Positions 1-10,591 of a stretch of DNA of 64,000 nucleotides are shown here, piece by piece (the first letter of the stretch is position 1; the number at the start of each line of letters is the position of its first letter). The notes under the pieces were generated by a model. The model was not told the DNA's origin, searched no databases, and saw only the letters and a program-made list of their open reading frames with translations. The translations under genes and the position numbers were made by a program. Origin of the DNA: Epiperipatus broadwayi (taxonomy: Eukaryota; Onychophora; Udeonychophora; Euonychophora; Peripatidae); assembly GCA_028023455.1 (NCBI GenBank), contig JAQFVV010006271.1, forward strand, positions 5,180,366-5,244,365, written 5' to 3'.

Positions 1-1545
1 ATTGCTATATGATGATAATGCGCTATATGATTTTACATGCAACAAAATGTTAAAAAGTAGCTTTTGTTTCTTTAATTCCCTGTACAATAAACTTGAATAA
101 TTAATGATTACTGATGTATACAGTGAATTTAAAATTTTATATCCTGACTAATTTCTGGCTTTTTTTCTTTATTAATAAGAACTTCCAATTGAAAGCATTT
201 AACAAACATCTTGTACTGTTGTTCACAATCAAATTCAAATACTTATACTAGTAACCTCAAACATTTTGAACCCATATCATTCTGATTGTATAGTTGTAAA
301 AATATGACATCTGAACATAAAATATGGTTAATAACTTAAATTCTTTTACAAAGAGGAAAATACATGCTACTACAATATTACTTGATCAGTATATACAATA
401 TGATATAAAAAAGCAGCTCTCAGATCTAATGGCTTATATATTTAGCTTGACTACCTGTGTGAAAAGGTTTTTTATTAATATTGATTGTGAACACTTTGTT
501 TAACATTAAAACATTAATTTATAAGAATTAGAAATGTTTTTAAGCAAAAACAAAATTAAGATTTTATTTTTCAGGAAGATCCAATTAAATTTTGTATTAT
601 CTGGCATATAAAAAGTATCTAACTATTTTTTAATTAAAAAATAAAGATATCCCAATGTTGTGCTTAGTCACATGAGGTTGGATAGTGTCTATAAAATTTA
701 AATATATAACTATAATATGATGCTAACTTCAGTACTAATTAGCGGTATTTCATATCCCTATGAGTATTGAGGATCTGTCTATCTTTCTTATTTTACCATT
801 ATCATTGTGATGAAAGAGGTTTTGATGGTTATTTTACCGTTTGTTGTCGTTTTAATTATATATGAAAAAAAAAAAAAACTATGCAAATAGAAATTAAATT
901 TTATCTTTATTGGAGAAACGATTTGGAATTGCATGAAATCTAATAAAGCAATTTATAAAGAGTTGATACTATTAAACTTAAGTAGAATGATACAGTAGTA
1001 TTAAAATATTTATAATTGAATGATCAATATTTTAATATATTTATCATAATTATGACAAATACAATTTAGCATAAGTAGTTAGCTTAGGAATTCTACAGAT
1101 TAATTTTTGGTTATTAAATACTACATGAATATTGCTCAAAGAATCAATAATTTTTTTATTATTATTATAATTTAATTCAATACTTTTTGAACAATCTATG
1201 TCAACCATCTAATGTCAAAGGTGGAAATTGTCAGGTCTGGGGATAACTCTGCCCCTTGAAAGTGCTCAATTTGTAAGCCGGACATTTTTACAAATTTATA
1301 TAAAGTAGTCATGTTCAAAACCTCTATTTTAACATAGCAAATACTGCAAATATTGGATTAAAAGTTACGTTAAATAAAATATTTATTTTCTCAACTACAC
1401 CTTTTCCCCTGTAACTTTATTGTAATTCTGGTTCATTCTATCAGAAGTGCAATATTCCAACAAATTCTCTTTATTATGTGGACTAACTCACTACAGATTT
1501 AATCTATGATTCTGACTGCATTTTGCTTGTTTTTATAGTGATTTT
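1..1545. other. AT-rich DNA, no gene seen
   Basis: I see no long open frame, RNA gene or repeat boundary here. A slightly GC-richer patch near 1200-1300 could be part of an old repeat, but nothing in it is recognisable. Short A-runs (around 868) are ordinary. Confidence 0.6.
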
Positions 1546-1714
1546 CACAGATTAAACATTTAAAACAGGCAAAACTCACTATACATATGAGTCTTAAACT
1601 ATGAGTCTTAAACTAACAACACCATAATTTTGAAGTTCAGTGGAGATAATAGGTGGTTGCTGGAGGGTTGCATTAGATCCTAAGATCTAGGTGCAGTGCT
1701 CTCAGATCCAAGAC

Positions 1715-1756
1715 TCCTCACTGAGGATAGCCACAAACCAGAAACTAGTCTGGGGA
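1715..1756 (+). ncRNA. Hammerhead ribozyme motif, degenerate (A1)
   Basis: The order is stem I TCCTCA, core CTGAGGA (position 7 is G, a tolerated position), stem II TAGC/ACCA with one broken pair, GAAAC, 2-nt loop TA, GTC, and stem I partner TGGGGA. Stem I pairs over six positions with one G-U. The T and A closing stem II pair with each other, unlike in copy B. Core bases are present, but stem II is weakened, so activity is doubtful. Confidence 0.6.
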
Positions 1757-2168
1757 TATTGCACGAGCAGGCACTAGATGGAGATTTTATGCACAATCCT
1801 TCTGGCATCCATTGATTACTCTAGCTTGCTGTGTGTGACAATACATATAGTGAGTTTTACCTATTTTAACAACAGTTATACACAAGCATATGAAGTGGTG
1901 GACATGTGATGTTTATTGGCTTAAAACCAATCCTGCCTAATAGGATAGTGGTGGCTATGATTATTAAAGAACCAAAGACACCAAAATGTATGGATGCTGA
2001 ACTGAGTTCAGACCCATATGATTATATAAGCTAATGGGCTTGGATTGAAAACTTTATCATGTTTTCAGATTAAGACTCATATTTTGTAGTTAAGTGGAGA
2101 TAAAAGGTGGCTTCTAGAGGGGTTCATTAGATCCTAAGATCTAGGTGCAGTGCTCTCAGATTCAAGGC

Positions 2169-2195
2169 TCCTCACTGACGATGGCCACAAGCTAG
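2169..2195 (+). ncRNA. Hammerhead remnant, 3' half deleted (A2)
   Basis: TCCTCA, CTGACGA and stem II TGGC with loop CACAA are present. The sequence then jumps to GATATTGG, so GAAAC and the cleavage site GTC are missing. It cannot self-cleave. It is useful because its stem II opens with T and closes with A, supporting a four-pair TGGC/GCCA stem as the family's original form. Confidence 0.6.
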
Positions 2196-2366
2196 GATAT
2201 TGGATGAGTAGGCACTAGATGGGGATTTTATGGAGAAGCCTTCTGGCATCCATTGAATACTCTATCTTGCTGTGCATGGCAATACATATAGTAAGTTTTG
2301 TCTGTTTTAACAACAGTTATACACAAGCATATGAAGTGTTTGTCATGTGATGTTTATTAGATGAAC

Positions 2367-4400
2367 ATTTACTAAGAGAATTAAAACTCGAATTTCAATT
2401 TTACTTTTATTATTTTGCATTTAATCTTTTTTATCCCCATGTCTACATTAAATAAGATAAGACAAATTAACAACGAAATCATGCATTTCAAATCATATTT
2501 TTATAGCAAGGAATAGTAAGACGATGCGCATGATAAGTCTGTAAAGTGTTTCATTTCAGTTAATAAAGAATGAAATTTTAAAAGGCACTATTTATCAAAA
2601 TATTCTTATTACAAAAAAATAATAAGTAAAAAATATTTAAATAGAAAAGTTGACAAATGTCTGATATAAAGTACAAAGAAGTCAAAAAATTATACACCAT
2701 TTTCTGAGGAGAAGTTTATAAAATATTAATCAATCCAGAACATAAAAAAAATTCATACAAGACGAATTGGAAAAATTGTCATGAAATGTGGAACAATAAT
2801 CAATAATAAGGATGTTACTTTATTTTTAAGTCACAAAAAAAACTATGGTCCTTGTTTAAATAGGGAAATTTGAAATTGATCGGCCAGTTGAAAAGGTTAT
2901 CCACGCCTAATGATTATGAGTAAATTAATATATTTTTAATCGACAATTTAGCATGGCCTGCCAATGATATTATTAACATCCAAATTACCTTTGTCAAAAA
3001 AAAGTTTATCCATTCCTGTTCTAAGTATTGCTTCGATTCAACTTTGTCTTTTTTCTGCATGTTTAAGCAAAATATATTTCAAAAACAAAAAGTTATGATA
3101 TAAAAAATGAGTTTAAGTGTTAAATAACAATTTGCAATAGTCGATCATATTTATTTTTATACTCTATGTTTTTTTTTTCGAATAAGTATGTCTATATTTA
3201 TATAACGTTTTATGTTTAATGCATTTTATGCATAAAGTATTTTACTACTTAATAGCATATTTCCAAAAAAAAAAAAAAAAGAAAAGAAAGAAAAACAATA
3301 AACGAAGCAAATTACTTTGACCAAGGTTTTCAATATATTTTCCAAAATACAAAATTTAAATGTTTGTATTATTTCACATTCATTTTAATTTATTTAAATA
3401 AGTATTTGGACAGTTAATGATTCCACGTTGAAAGTTCAAGTCAGCGTTACATTAATAAACAATTCATAAAATTATATTTATAATTCTTGACGGTTTATTG
3501 ATATGCCATCTACGTAGAAAAACAAATTACATTACTAATAAATATTTGTCAGCACTTATCTTTTGTCTACAAAAATGATTACATATATATAATACTGATT
3601 TTTCTCTTTGTTTGTTTGTGCAATTTAAATATGCATAAGTTATTTTGTCTGTGTAACTGAATGATTTTTTTTCTTCTTTATAACCTAGAACTGAGTGCGC
3701 CATTAAATTTGAATATATTTTATATATATATATTCATATGAAAATGGCTGATTGTAATATCATTTCATGTTCATGATAGGTTTGCAAGAGTTACTGTTTG
3801 TTTGTCAAAGCTTCTTGAAACACCATTTATGAATCAACATATGTGTTAAATGGCAACATAGTTTACACTACTCACTACCAAGGTTTTAAGCATTAGCATG
3901 TCCCTAGCTTGAGTTATTACATGGAATGTGACAATCTTATTTTATATCTTAAGCTATGCTGAAACAATATGGATAACACTAAATTGGTGAAGAATATTAC
4001 TGAAATTTTAAAATGATTCAACCTATATATGGCAGTGAAGCCATGCATTGCAAATAGTTTCCAAGAAGTTTTGGAGAATTTGTGATGGCAGGGAGAGCAG
4101 TGATTTATAAAAGTATAAAACACACTGCTGTTTTTCAGGTCATAATGTGTATTTATACATGATAGCATCTTGAAATTTTTGTAGCAAATAGCTAAATTAT
4201 GTTACTCCTACATAATACATTATATTTATTTAAAGATGGAATTTCAATCATCTAATAAAGAGGACCAAACACCTTTTTATTAGAACATAATGTGTATGAG
4301 CTGAAATCATTTAAACAGGAAATATTTTAGCAATATGATTAGTTACACAATAGAATGCCATATTTTATATATCTTACTTAAACTTTTTGATCAGTACTCC
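2367..4400. other. AT-rich DNA, no gene seen
   Basis: No coding region, RNA gene or clear element boundary is visible. There are poly-A runs (around 3268) and a short TA tract (about 3719-3735). An 83-codon minus-strand open frame at 3917-4168 has no recognisable domain and is not called. Confidence 0.5.

Positions 4401-4433
<33 letters not shown>
4401..4433. repeat. (CA)n then (TA)n microsatellite
   Basis: About 13 bases of CA repeat run into about 20 bases of TA repeat, ending exactly where repeat G1 begins with TGTACTGG. Confidence 0.9.
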
Positions 4434-7400
4434 TGTACTGGTCGAAAGATCTACCCAACAGCAACATGACCCAAACCGCAAAGTTGGATTCAAACTCAGT
4501 TGAACCAAACTGAATTCAAACCCAACTCATAAGCTCAGATCAAATCAATGGATGACATATGTCGATGGTACATGACTATGCACCAAGAAACTAGCTCAAC
4601 AGATGATGATGATCTCTGAGACCCCTGATCTCACTGTACACATGTATAATAAAATAACTAAGGATATTTATAAGTCAACTCATATATGTATTTTTGGGTT
4701 GCCAATACAGACAGCGAGCATTAGTATTAAAATAATTATTGAATAATAAAGAAAGTTAAAAACCAAATGTGTTAATAATAATAAATATTTTGTTCAACTT
4801 TTATGATTAAGATTATATAGATTACCTCTAGTCTTTAAAACAGAATTTACAATAAGAATGGCAGTCGTTATTATATTCCAATAACTATTATGCAATTATA
4901 TGAGAAATATATGCCTATGCCCTGGCAAGCAAACAAAGGCGGATAAAGGTATTTGACATGAAACGAAATTATGATTCTAATTTTAAAAAAAACAATGTGA
5001 GATTTATTCTCACACATCCATAAGCATTTCACGAAAGGCATAGTAATTATTCAGCGTATAACTTTAATATTTAATAGAAAACTTACTTAATTATAAATGA
5101 ATATGAATTTGTTTGACTTTAATAAAATCAATTCATCACGATTTACGAGCATGAGAGCGGGCTTTACTGGAACTGAGAAGTAAATGGTACTGACGTCTTA
5201 TGAGCTATAAAAATGAATATGAAAGATAATGGCTTGTCAATGATTTAAGTAGGAGGGCGGCTTGTGTTTTACAAGTCTTTCTGCTCTATCAAGAAGACAT
5301 GGAACACAGAGAAAGCCAGGTTAGGTCATGGCCATGAATTTTTGGTGTTCCAATATAAGATGAGTGAGGGAGGGAGTGCTTTCTTCCTATTTATTAAAAT
5401 ATCATAAAGATCACCAATGACAAGCTTACGAAGCATGAGATGGCTCACGTCAGTTACGTTCAGAAAATTATGACTTGATAGTCATCATGTTGAAGTAATA
5501 AAACCCATTTTATACAAAGCCTGTAATGACCTGATCAAGTTGAATTAAAGTCGAACGTGCTTTAACTTAAAGTATTTAACACTATTATAAAATTCTGCTC
5601 TTATACCCTAAATATCATGCCCTCCCTTAATATTAATAGAAAGTATAAAATTTGAACTAGAATATAATCATTTACTTTTCTTTATCGACCTTTAATAAAA
5701 CATTTTAACATTATTAAGGTGAATAAATAAATATTATGAACTCAATAAAGTAGCCGGGAGCATAGGTTAGAAAATGCCCAATATTCATTATCAGCTATCA
5801 GAAGAATAGCAAGCATTTAATAACTCCTTCAACTCAATAATTAATAGAACTGTATTATTCTAGTTCTAATGCAGGGGTCCCCAACCCTATGCCCGCAGGC
5901 ACCATGGTGCCCGCAGACCATTTTATGTGTGCCCAACGCTTTCCGAACACAATAAAAAATTATTTATCTGATACAAATAAATTTAATATTTAAATTTTCT
6001 TATAAACTATTGTATTATATTGTAATCAAATTGTAGGGCATATTATACTTTTACAGCGTAAAAATATAAACATTAATTATATGTTAAAATTTTATTTTTG
6101 AAATAAATATTTTTTTGTACATTATGTGTATTATTAACAATATCCAACTATAAATTTACATTGAAAAAATAAATGGTGCCTGCCACCTGGCCGGTATTGT
6201 AGAATATGCTCTTAAGTGCAAAAAGGTTGGGGACCCCTGCTCTAATGGGTAAGAATTACTATAAAACTTGATACTGTGTTATTTTGATAAGGCAAATGTA
6301 ATGAAAGAGATTATTATCGAGTTGAAGTATTATTGGCATATAATAAAAATAAATGACATTAATAATTATTCAATAAATATATAACAGAGTTAGTAAACGA
6401 ATCACCATCATAAGAAAAGAGAAAGTTAACAAATATTAAATTTAAAGAATAGAGATAGATAGAGAATTACTACATAATTTAAGATAGCATTAATAAAAAA
6501 AATTATAATAGATAGCTTAAAAGTTGTTTTAACTTAAAGTTCAGAACTTGCCAGAAAGTTGCAGTTCAAAAGGAAAGATATTACCCATCCTTTCATGGCT
6601 TGTTTCTTAGTGTACATGATAGAGTCTGATTTGGTTGAGACAGGCGCACATTTTGTAAATTATTAGAATAGAATTTTGATTGATTCTTTCAGGTTTTGGC
6701 AGCATGATTAGTGTGGAAAGGTTTAGTTTTGCAGCTACATTGATGATCTTCTGGGGACTTTGGGCCCAGCAGTCAGACTCCCAAAGTTAGCCCTTCATCA
6801 TGATGGAGAAATTATAAAGATTTATAATTTAAGATGCACGTAGCTTCTAGTAGCACTTCTTTCAAAACAAATATTGCTTTTTCTCTCCAAACTTTTCCGG
6901 GTTATTTTTGCCTGTTCTCTGGTTTCCTGCCTATTCTGACTCTAGATGCCTTCAGGCTAAAGCTTTTTACATTATCAAAGTTACAAATTTTGTTAATTGA
7001 TTTTAGATATATTCCTTTGATAAGACTTTCAAACTCATTAACTTTGAATTCATTTTCTAATTGAAAATGAATTTGTAAATCTAAAAACGATTTTAATCAA
7101 GAACCGTCCTTACATTTTAAACTATTACCTTTTTGCTAATTAATAAAAATTTCCCCATTGTCTTTGGAAAAGGACAATCTGAAAGCTTATTGAAAGAATG
7201 TAGCTTTTATTCACTGAAATTTAAGCAAACTTTTAAAAGTAAAAATAAAACATTTTGACGCAATGAAAATTTATAATGAATATATATATAATTATTTATA
7301 AATATATATACACAATCAGCGCAGTTATAATATATATGTTTTCATGAATAATTTTATCATAAATTTATTAATGATATTGATTAGTTTAAATAATAAAATA

Positions 7401-7568
7401 GTTAGTTTTAACACACGTTCATATAATACTGTTTTTTAATGAAACTAGCATGTATTGAATGTATAAAGCCCCATTGCATTCAGAAATTCACGGTTAGTAC
7501 TAAGGTTTGAAGTGGGCTATATGTGAGATATCATGAAACTAGGATTGTACTTAGATCCGACCGCTTCA
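4434..7568 (+). mobile_element. Repeat family G copy 1 (LTR-like, TG...CA)
   Basis: This segment begins TGTACTGG directly after a TA tract and ends GCTTCA. It aligns along most of its length with 48153-50616 and 53650-57044, which makes it a defined repeat family. Without the nested hAT insertion it is about 2.75 kb. No long open frame is present. TG...CA ends, lack of coding and (AT)n flanks suggest a solo LTR or LTR-like non-autonomous element, but no internal region or partner LTR is seen, so this is inference. The last 35 bases carry a TGAAAC...GCTTCA inverted pair (7534-7568) shared with families H and K. Confidence 0.6.
5864..6247. mobile_element. hAT-type MITE with 8-bp target duplication
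   Basis: The element body is 5872-6239 (368 bp). Its ends are inverted repeats, CAGGGGTCCCCAACC and GGTTGGGGACCCCTG, a perfect 15-bp pair typical of the hAT superfamily. Eight bases flank it on each side, TTCTAATG (5864-5871) and CTCTAATG (6240-6247), matching at 7 of 8; 8 bp is the hAT duplication length. Family G copy 3 shows the unoccupied site near 55740 (TAGTTCTAATGGATG), confirming the boundaries. There is no transposase frame, so it is non-autonomous. The interior is AT-rich. Confidence 0.93.
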
Positions 7569-7777
7569 TTTTTTTCCACTTCAAAAAAAAAAACAATGAA
7601 AAAAAATCTCTTTACTTATATTTGATATATTCATATAAGTTTACTTAATTAATTGGTAGACTCTCAGAGAACAGCATGAGCATGAATACTATCATCTGTA
7701 CAAAAGCACAAAATTATACATGTCTGATTGGATTATTAGGTTTAATATTACTAGATTATATTGAGCAGATAATGCCA

Positions 7778-7779
<2 letters not shown>

Positions 7780-7810
<31 letters not shown>
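7780..7810. repeat. (AT)n microsatellite
   Basis: About 31 bases of alternating A and T immediately precede the Penelope-like element. Confidence 0.9.
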
Positions 7811-7813
<3 letters not shown>

Positions 7814-8369
7814 AAAACAAAGATTTGCACCGGTTAAATATATAAAATACATGTTTTGCGGGTTCATCCGTGTTAAAAACTTTTAATATTAATATACTGA
7901 CATTTCGACTTGGTCACACAAGCCATCCACAGAGTAATAAAAGGTAGAAAGACGGTTGTAGAGGCGCTACAATCACTGATTTGAATAAAACGTTAAAAAT
8001 CCCACCAATAGCAAAAATGTTAAATTTAGGAATGTTTTTTAAAAAAATCTTTCCAAATAGGAGGAAGTTTGCATGTATCATCTCGCTTATTGATACAATC
8101 TGGCCTTTTAAGTATCTCAATGGCTTCTCTAATTTTGCACTGGTAGAGATTATCACATCTGGATATAATCCTGGTACTAGAAAAATCAATTTTATGACCT
8201 GAATCTATAGTATGGAGTGAGAGTGCTGATGATGATGAGTGTTGTTTAACTGTATTAGCATGCTCATCTCTTCTAACACTGATGTGATGATTACTCATAC
8301 CTATGTAAGAAGCTTTACAATTTTTACATGAGATTTGATAGACACCATGAGATTCAAGAGGGATTGAAT
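7811..8369. repeat. PLE terminal inverted repeat, left arm
   Basis: This ~560-bp arm holds the end of the GIY-YIG frame and the 3' untranslated tail of the minus-strand element. It matches 9553-10083 in reverse complement, with small differences at the outer end. Confidence 0.85.
7895..7936 (-). ncRNA. Hammerhead-like motif of the PLE tail, core base changed
   Basis: Read on the minus strand: stem I TACT pairs with AGTA; the core reads CTGTGGA instead of CTGANGA (A6 is T). Stem II GGCTTG pairs with CAAGTC over six positions with one G-U; GAAA and TGTC follow. Penelope-like elements are known to carry hammerhead motifs in their terminal repeats, and the position fits. The changed core base makes cleavage unlikely. 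The other arm (about 10000-10030) also has the changed core and has lost the G of GAAA. Confidence 0.5.
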
Positions 8370-9547
8370 CCTTAGGCTTGGTTATTATATTGCTGATCTT
8401 TTGATGAGCAGAAAATGCTGTATCTATATTATAGTGTTTTAATATATGTCCGATACGGTCTGTAGTTCCTTTTACATATGGAACAAAAATCCTAATAGCT
8501 GATTTATCATCTGTTTGTTTCCTATTTTGTCTATTTTGGGCTTGAAATAAGGCTTTTTTTATAAATTTGTAATTATAACTATTTGCTAATAAAACACTAT
8601 TAATACGACTTATTTCTTCTTTCAGATGTGTTTCATCTGAAAGGTTAATTGCTCTATTTGAAAGTGTTTTGGCTACAGAAACTATCTGAGTTGGGTGATG
8701 ATGAGAATGGAAATGTAAATATCTGTCTGTGTGTATCCTTTCTGTAAATAGAAAAAGATAAACTATTTGGTGTTCTGGTGACTAGAACATCAAGAAAATG
8801 GAGTTTTCCATCAGACTCTGTCTCCGTTGTAAATTTAATATGAGGATGCATATTATTTAAATGTAAGAAAAAATCATCTAATTTATTTTTTCCATGTTGC
8901 CATATGACAAAAGTGTCATCTATGTATCTGAGCCAAATGAGAGTTTATAAAGATGATGATTCTAAAGCATGAGTTTCTATATATTCCATGAATAAATCAG
9001 CTATTACTTCTGAGATAGGTGAGCCCATAGGAGTACCAAAAACTTGTCTGTAATGCTGTCCATTGTATATAAAATATGTATTTAAGAGACAATGTTTAAT
9101 CAAAGCAATAATATGGTCTGGTAAATTGCAACATTGTGAGATTATATTTAAAGCTTCATCAATTGGAATGTTTGTAAACAAAGACATGACATCAAAACTG
9201 ACCAAATTGTCATTAACATTAATTTTTAAACTTTTTAAAACAGAAATAAAATGAAGAGAGTTTTTAATATATGATTTAATAGATGGGATTGTAGGTTTAA
9301 TGAAATCCGATAAGTATCTAGCTAAAATATGAGTTGGAGAACCTATTGCACTTACTATTGGACGAAGGGGGGTATCTGGTTTGTGAATTTTTGAAAGTCC
9401 ATACAATTTTGGACAGACACAAGATTTTTCATGAGGGATTATTTTATTTTTTATCTCTGTTTCAATAGGTGATTTATTAATAGCTTTTGTTGTTTTTTCC
9501 CAAATACGTAGTATGATCTCTTTTTGATAGTTTATAAGTTTTATCAT
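8026..9547 (-). pseudogene. PLE reverse transcriptase and GIY-YIG endonuclease, broken
   Basis: The N-terminal part (9547-8945) shows Penelope-type RT signatures: KLYGLSKIHKP with PLRPIVSAIGSP, then NLVSFDVMSLFTNIP around residues 115-130 (first catalytic Asp), then FGTPMGSPIS. An in-frame TAA (8945-8947) interrupts it. The same frame continues with RYIDD (YIDD at 8926-8915, the second catalytic Asp pair). Near 8720-8738 a slip in a GT-rich run shifts the frame. The remaining frame runs to the GIY-YIG domain (GVY and YIG motifs, then SNHHISVRRDEH and REAIEIL) and stops at 8026. Another frame change lies near 9500, and the N terminus is cut off where the inverted copy begins. The element would have primed reverse transcription at nuclease-cut DNA; this copy is dead. 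Confidence 0.9.
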
Positions 9548-9552
9548 TAAGC

Positions 9553-9898
9553 AGATTCAATCCCTCTTGAATGTCATGGTGTCTATCAAATCTCATGTAA
9601 AAATTGTAAAGCTTCTTACATAGGTATGAGTAATCATCACATCAGTGTTAGGAGAGATGAGCATGCTAATGCAGTTAAACAACACTCATCATCATCAGCA
9701 CTCTCACTCCATACTATAGATTCAGGTCATAAAATTGATTTTTCTAGTACCAGGATCATATCCAGATGTGATAATCTCTACCAGTGCAAAATTAGAGAAG
9801 CCATTGAGATACTTAAAAGGCCAGATTGTATCAATAAGCGAGATGATACATGCAAACTTCCTCCTATTTGGAAAGATTTTTTTAAAAAACATTCCTAA
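9553..9898 (+). pseudogene. GIY-YIG domain fragment in the inverted PLE end
   Basis: Only the C-terminal part of the PLE protein is present, starting abruptly inside the frame at the IPLE residues before GVY (9578-9586) and YIG (9617-9625). It ends at the same stop as the minus-strand copy, after FFKKHS. The two copies differ at very few residues (for example HANAV against HANTV). There is no RT, so it is an end fragment from the inverted repeat and not a separate gene. Confidence 0.88.
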
Positions 9899-10083
9899 AT
9901 TTAACATTTTTGCTATTGGTGGGATTTTTAACGTTTTATTCAAATCAGTGATTGTAGCGCCTCTACAACCATCTTTCTACCTTTTATAACTCTGTGGATG
10001 GCTTGTGTGACCAAGTCAAAATGTCAGTAGATTAATATTAAAAGTTTTTAACATGGATGAACCCACAAAATATGTATTATATA
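9553..10083. repeat. PLE terminal inverted repeat, right arm
   Basis: Mirror copy of 7811-8369. The junction with the minus-strand RT frame is at about 9548-9553, where the sequence switches from RT to the start of the inverted GIY-YIG copy. Confidence 0.85.
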
Positions 10084-10571
10084 TATATGTAATGTATAAA
10101 GAGCCTGCTAATAGCTCTAAACAAGCTTATTTCTTTTATTTTTTTATGATAAATGCTACAAGAGAAAATACCTGAAGCTATTATCTATGATGGTCCCCAT
10201 CCCCAGACTGGTTTCGAGCTCTGGCTCTCATCAGTGAGGAGCTAGGACATTAGATTCAAAATATTAACTCAAGCCAAGCATTTATCTAATTCTTAAATAT
10301 TAAGAAAAAGATCCAAATCTTCAGACACCTACATGTCTTCAAACTCAGCTCTTTAACCAAAGAAACTATATGAGCCTGAACTTAATTCAGTGATCCCATA
10401 TATTAGTAGGCTTAGCAATTTAATATAGCCAAAGCCCTAATAGCAAAATTTATAATATTAGTAAAAATCAGTCATATTTCACATGACCTACACAGCTTGT
10501 ATTACCAATATGTAATATATAAAGAGCCTGCTAATAGCTCTAAACAAGCTTATTTATTTTATTTTTTTATG
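10084..10571 (-). mobile_element. Hammerhead repeat E, 423-bp tandem unit (retrozyme-like)
   Basis: A block beginning GTAATGTATAAAGAGCCTGC at 10089 recurs at 10512 (one base different), giving a period of 423 bp. One complete unit is followed by about 60 bp of a second. Each full period holds one hammerhead ribozyme on the minus strand (10200-10240). There is no protein-coding capacity. Short blocks (a CTGAACTTAATTCAGT-like piece and TGAGGAGC beside the ribozyme) resemble the repeats at 19225 and 25795, so it is a diverged member of that superfamily. It lies between the PLE and an (AT)n tract. The architecture matches animal retrozymes as described, but mobility is inferred. Confidence 0.75.
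10200..10240 (-). ncRNA. Type I hammerhead ribozyme, complete core
   Basis: Read on the minus strand from 10240: stem I TCCTCA; core CTGATGA (10234-10228); stem II GAGC, loop CAGA, GCTC, four pairs including the conserved G-C closing pair; GAAAC (10215-10211); a 2-nt loop CA; GTC (10208-10206); and stem I partner TGGGGA (10205-10200), six pairs with one G-U. All conserved core positions of the hammerhead are present. Self-cleavage is predicted after the C of GTC, between 10206 and 10205. Stem III is only one C-G pair plus the core A-U, the very short stem III reported for ribozymes of Penelope-like elements and retrozymes, which often act as dimers. Activity is predicted, not shown. Confidence 0.85.
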
Positions 10572-10591
10572 ATATATATATATATATATAT
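10572..10591. repeat. (AT)n microsatellite at LTR boundary
   Basis: Twenty bases of alternating A and T end exactly where the 5' LTR starts with TGTGATAATC. Confidence 0.9.

Larger units (their letters stand above)
1546..2366 (+). mobile_element. Hammerhead repeat composite A (tandem dimer)
   Basis: The plus strand carries two direct copies of a ~457-bp unit; the equivalent hammerhead positions are 1715 and 2169. A short stretch at about 1560-1590 is in the opposite orientation, so this is an inverted composite with one very short arm. The unit is the same family as the repeats at 19225-20153, 23006-23152 and 25795-26893, sharing the blocks around GATCCTAAGATCTAGGTG and CTTCTGGCATCCATTGA. 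The right end (GATGTTTATTA) corresponds to the outer end of the long arm in the other composites. GATTAAACATTTA on the left and GATGAACATTTA on the right may be a diverged target duplication. No protein is encoded; the element would depend on another element's machinery. Confidence 0.75.
7811..10083 (-). mobile_element. Penelope-like retroelement (PLE) with inverted ends
   Basis: A minus-strand reverse transcriptase plus GIY-YIG reading frame occupies 8026-9547. Its 3' end (7811-8369) is repeated in inverted orientation at 9553-10083, so the element is bounded by two facing copies of its own GIY-YIG-plus-tail region. Such partial inverted copies ('pseudo-LTRs') are a known feature of Penelope-like elements and follow from their retrotransposition mechanism. 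The two end copies differ by only a few per cent, so insertion was fairly recent, yet the frame already carries a stop and frameshifts. An (AT)n tract abuts the left end and a short one the right end. Confidence 0.88.

Noticed and set aside
3917-4168. 83-codon minus-strand frame
   Set aside because: No domain, no start context and no repeat in the window to compare with.
4434-7568. Family G as a Helitron
   Set aside because: There is a terminal hairpin-like pair, but no 5' TC, no CTRR 3' end and no insertion between A and T with those ends.
7981-8202. 73-codon frames antisense to the GIY-YIG copies (also at 9722-9943)
   Set aside because: Shadows of the nuclease coding strand, not separate genes.
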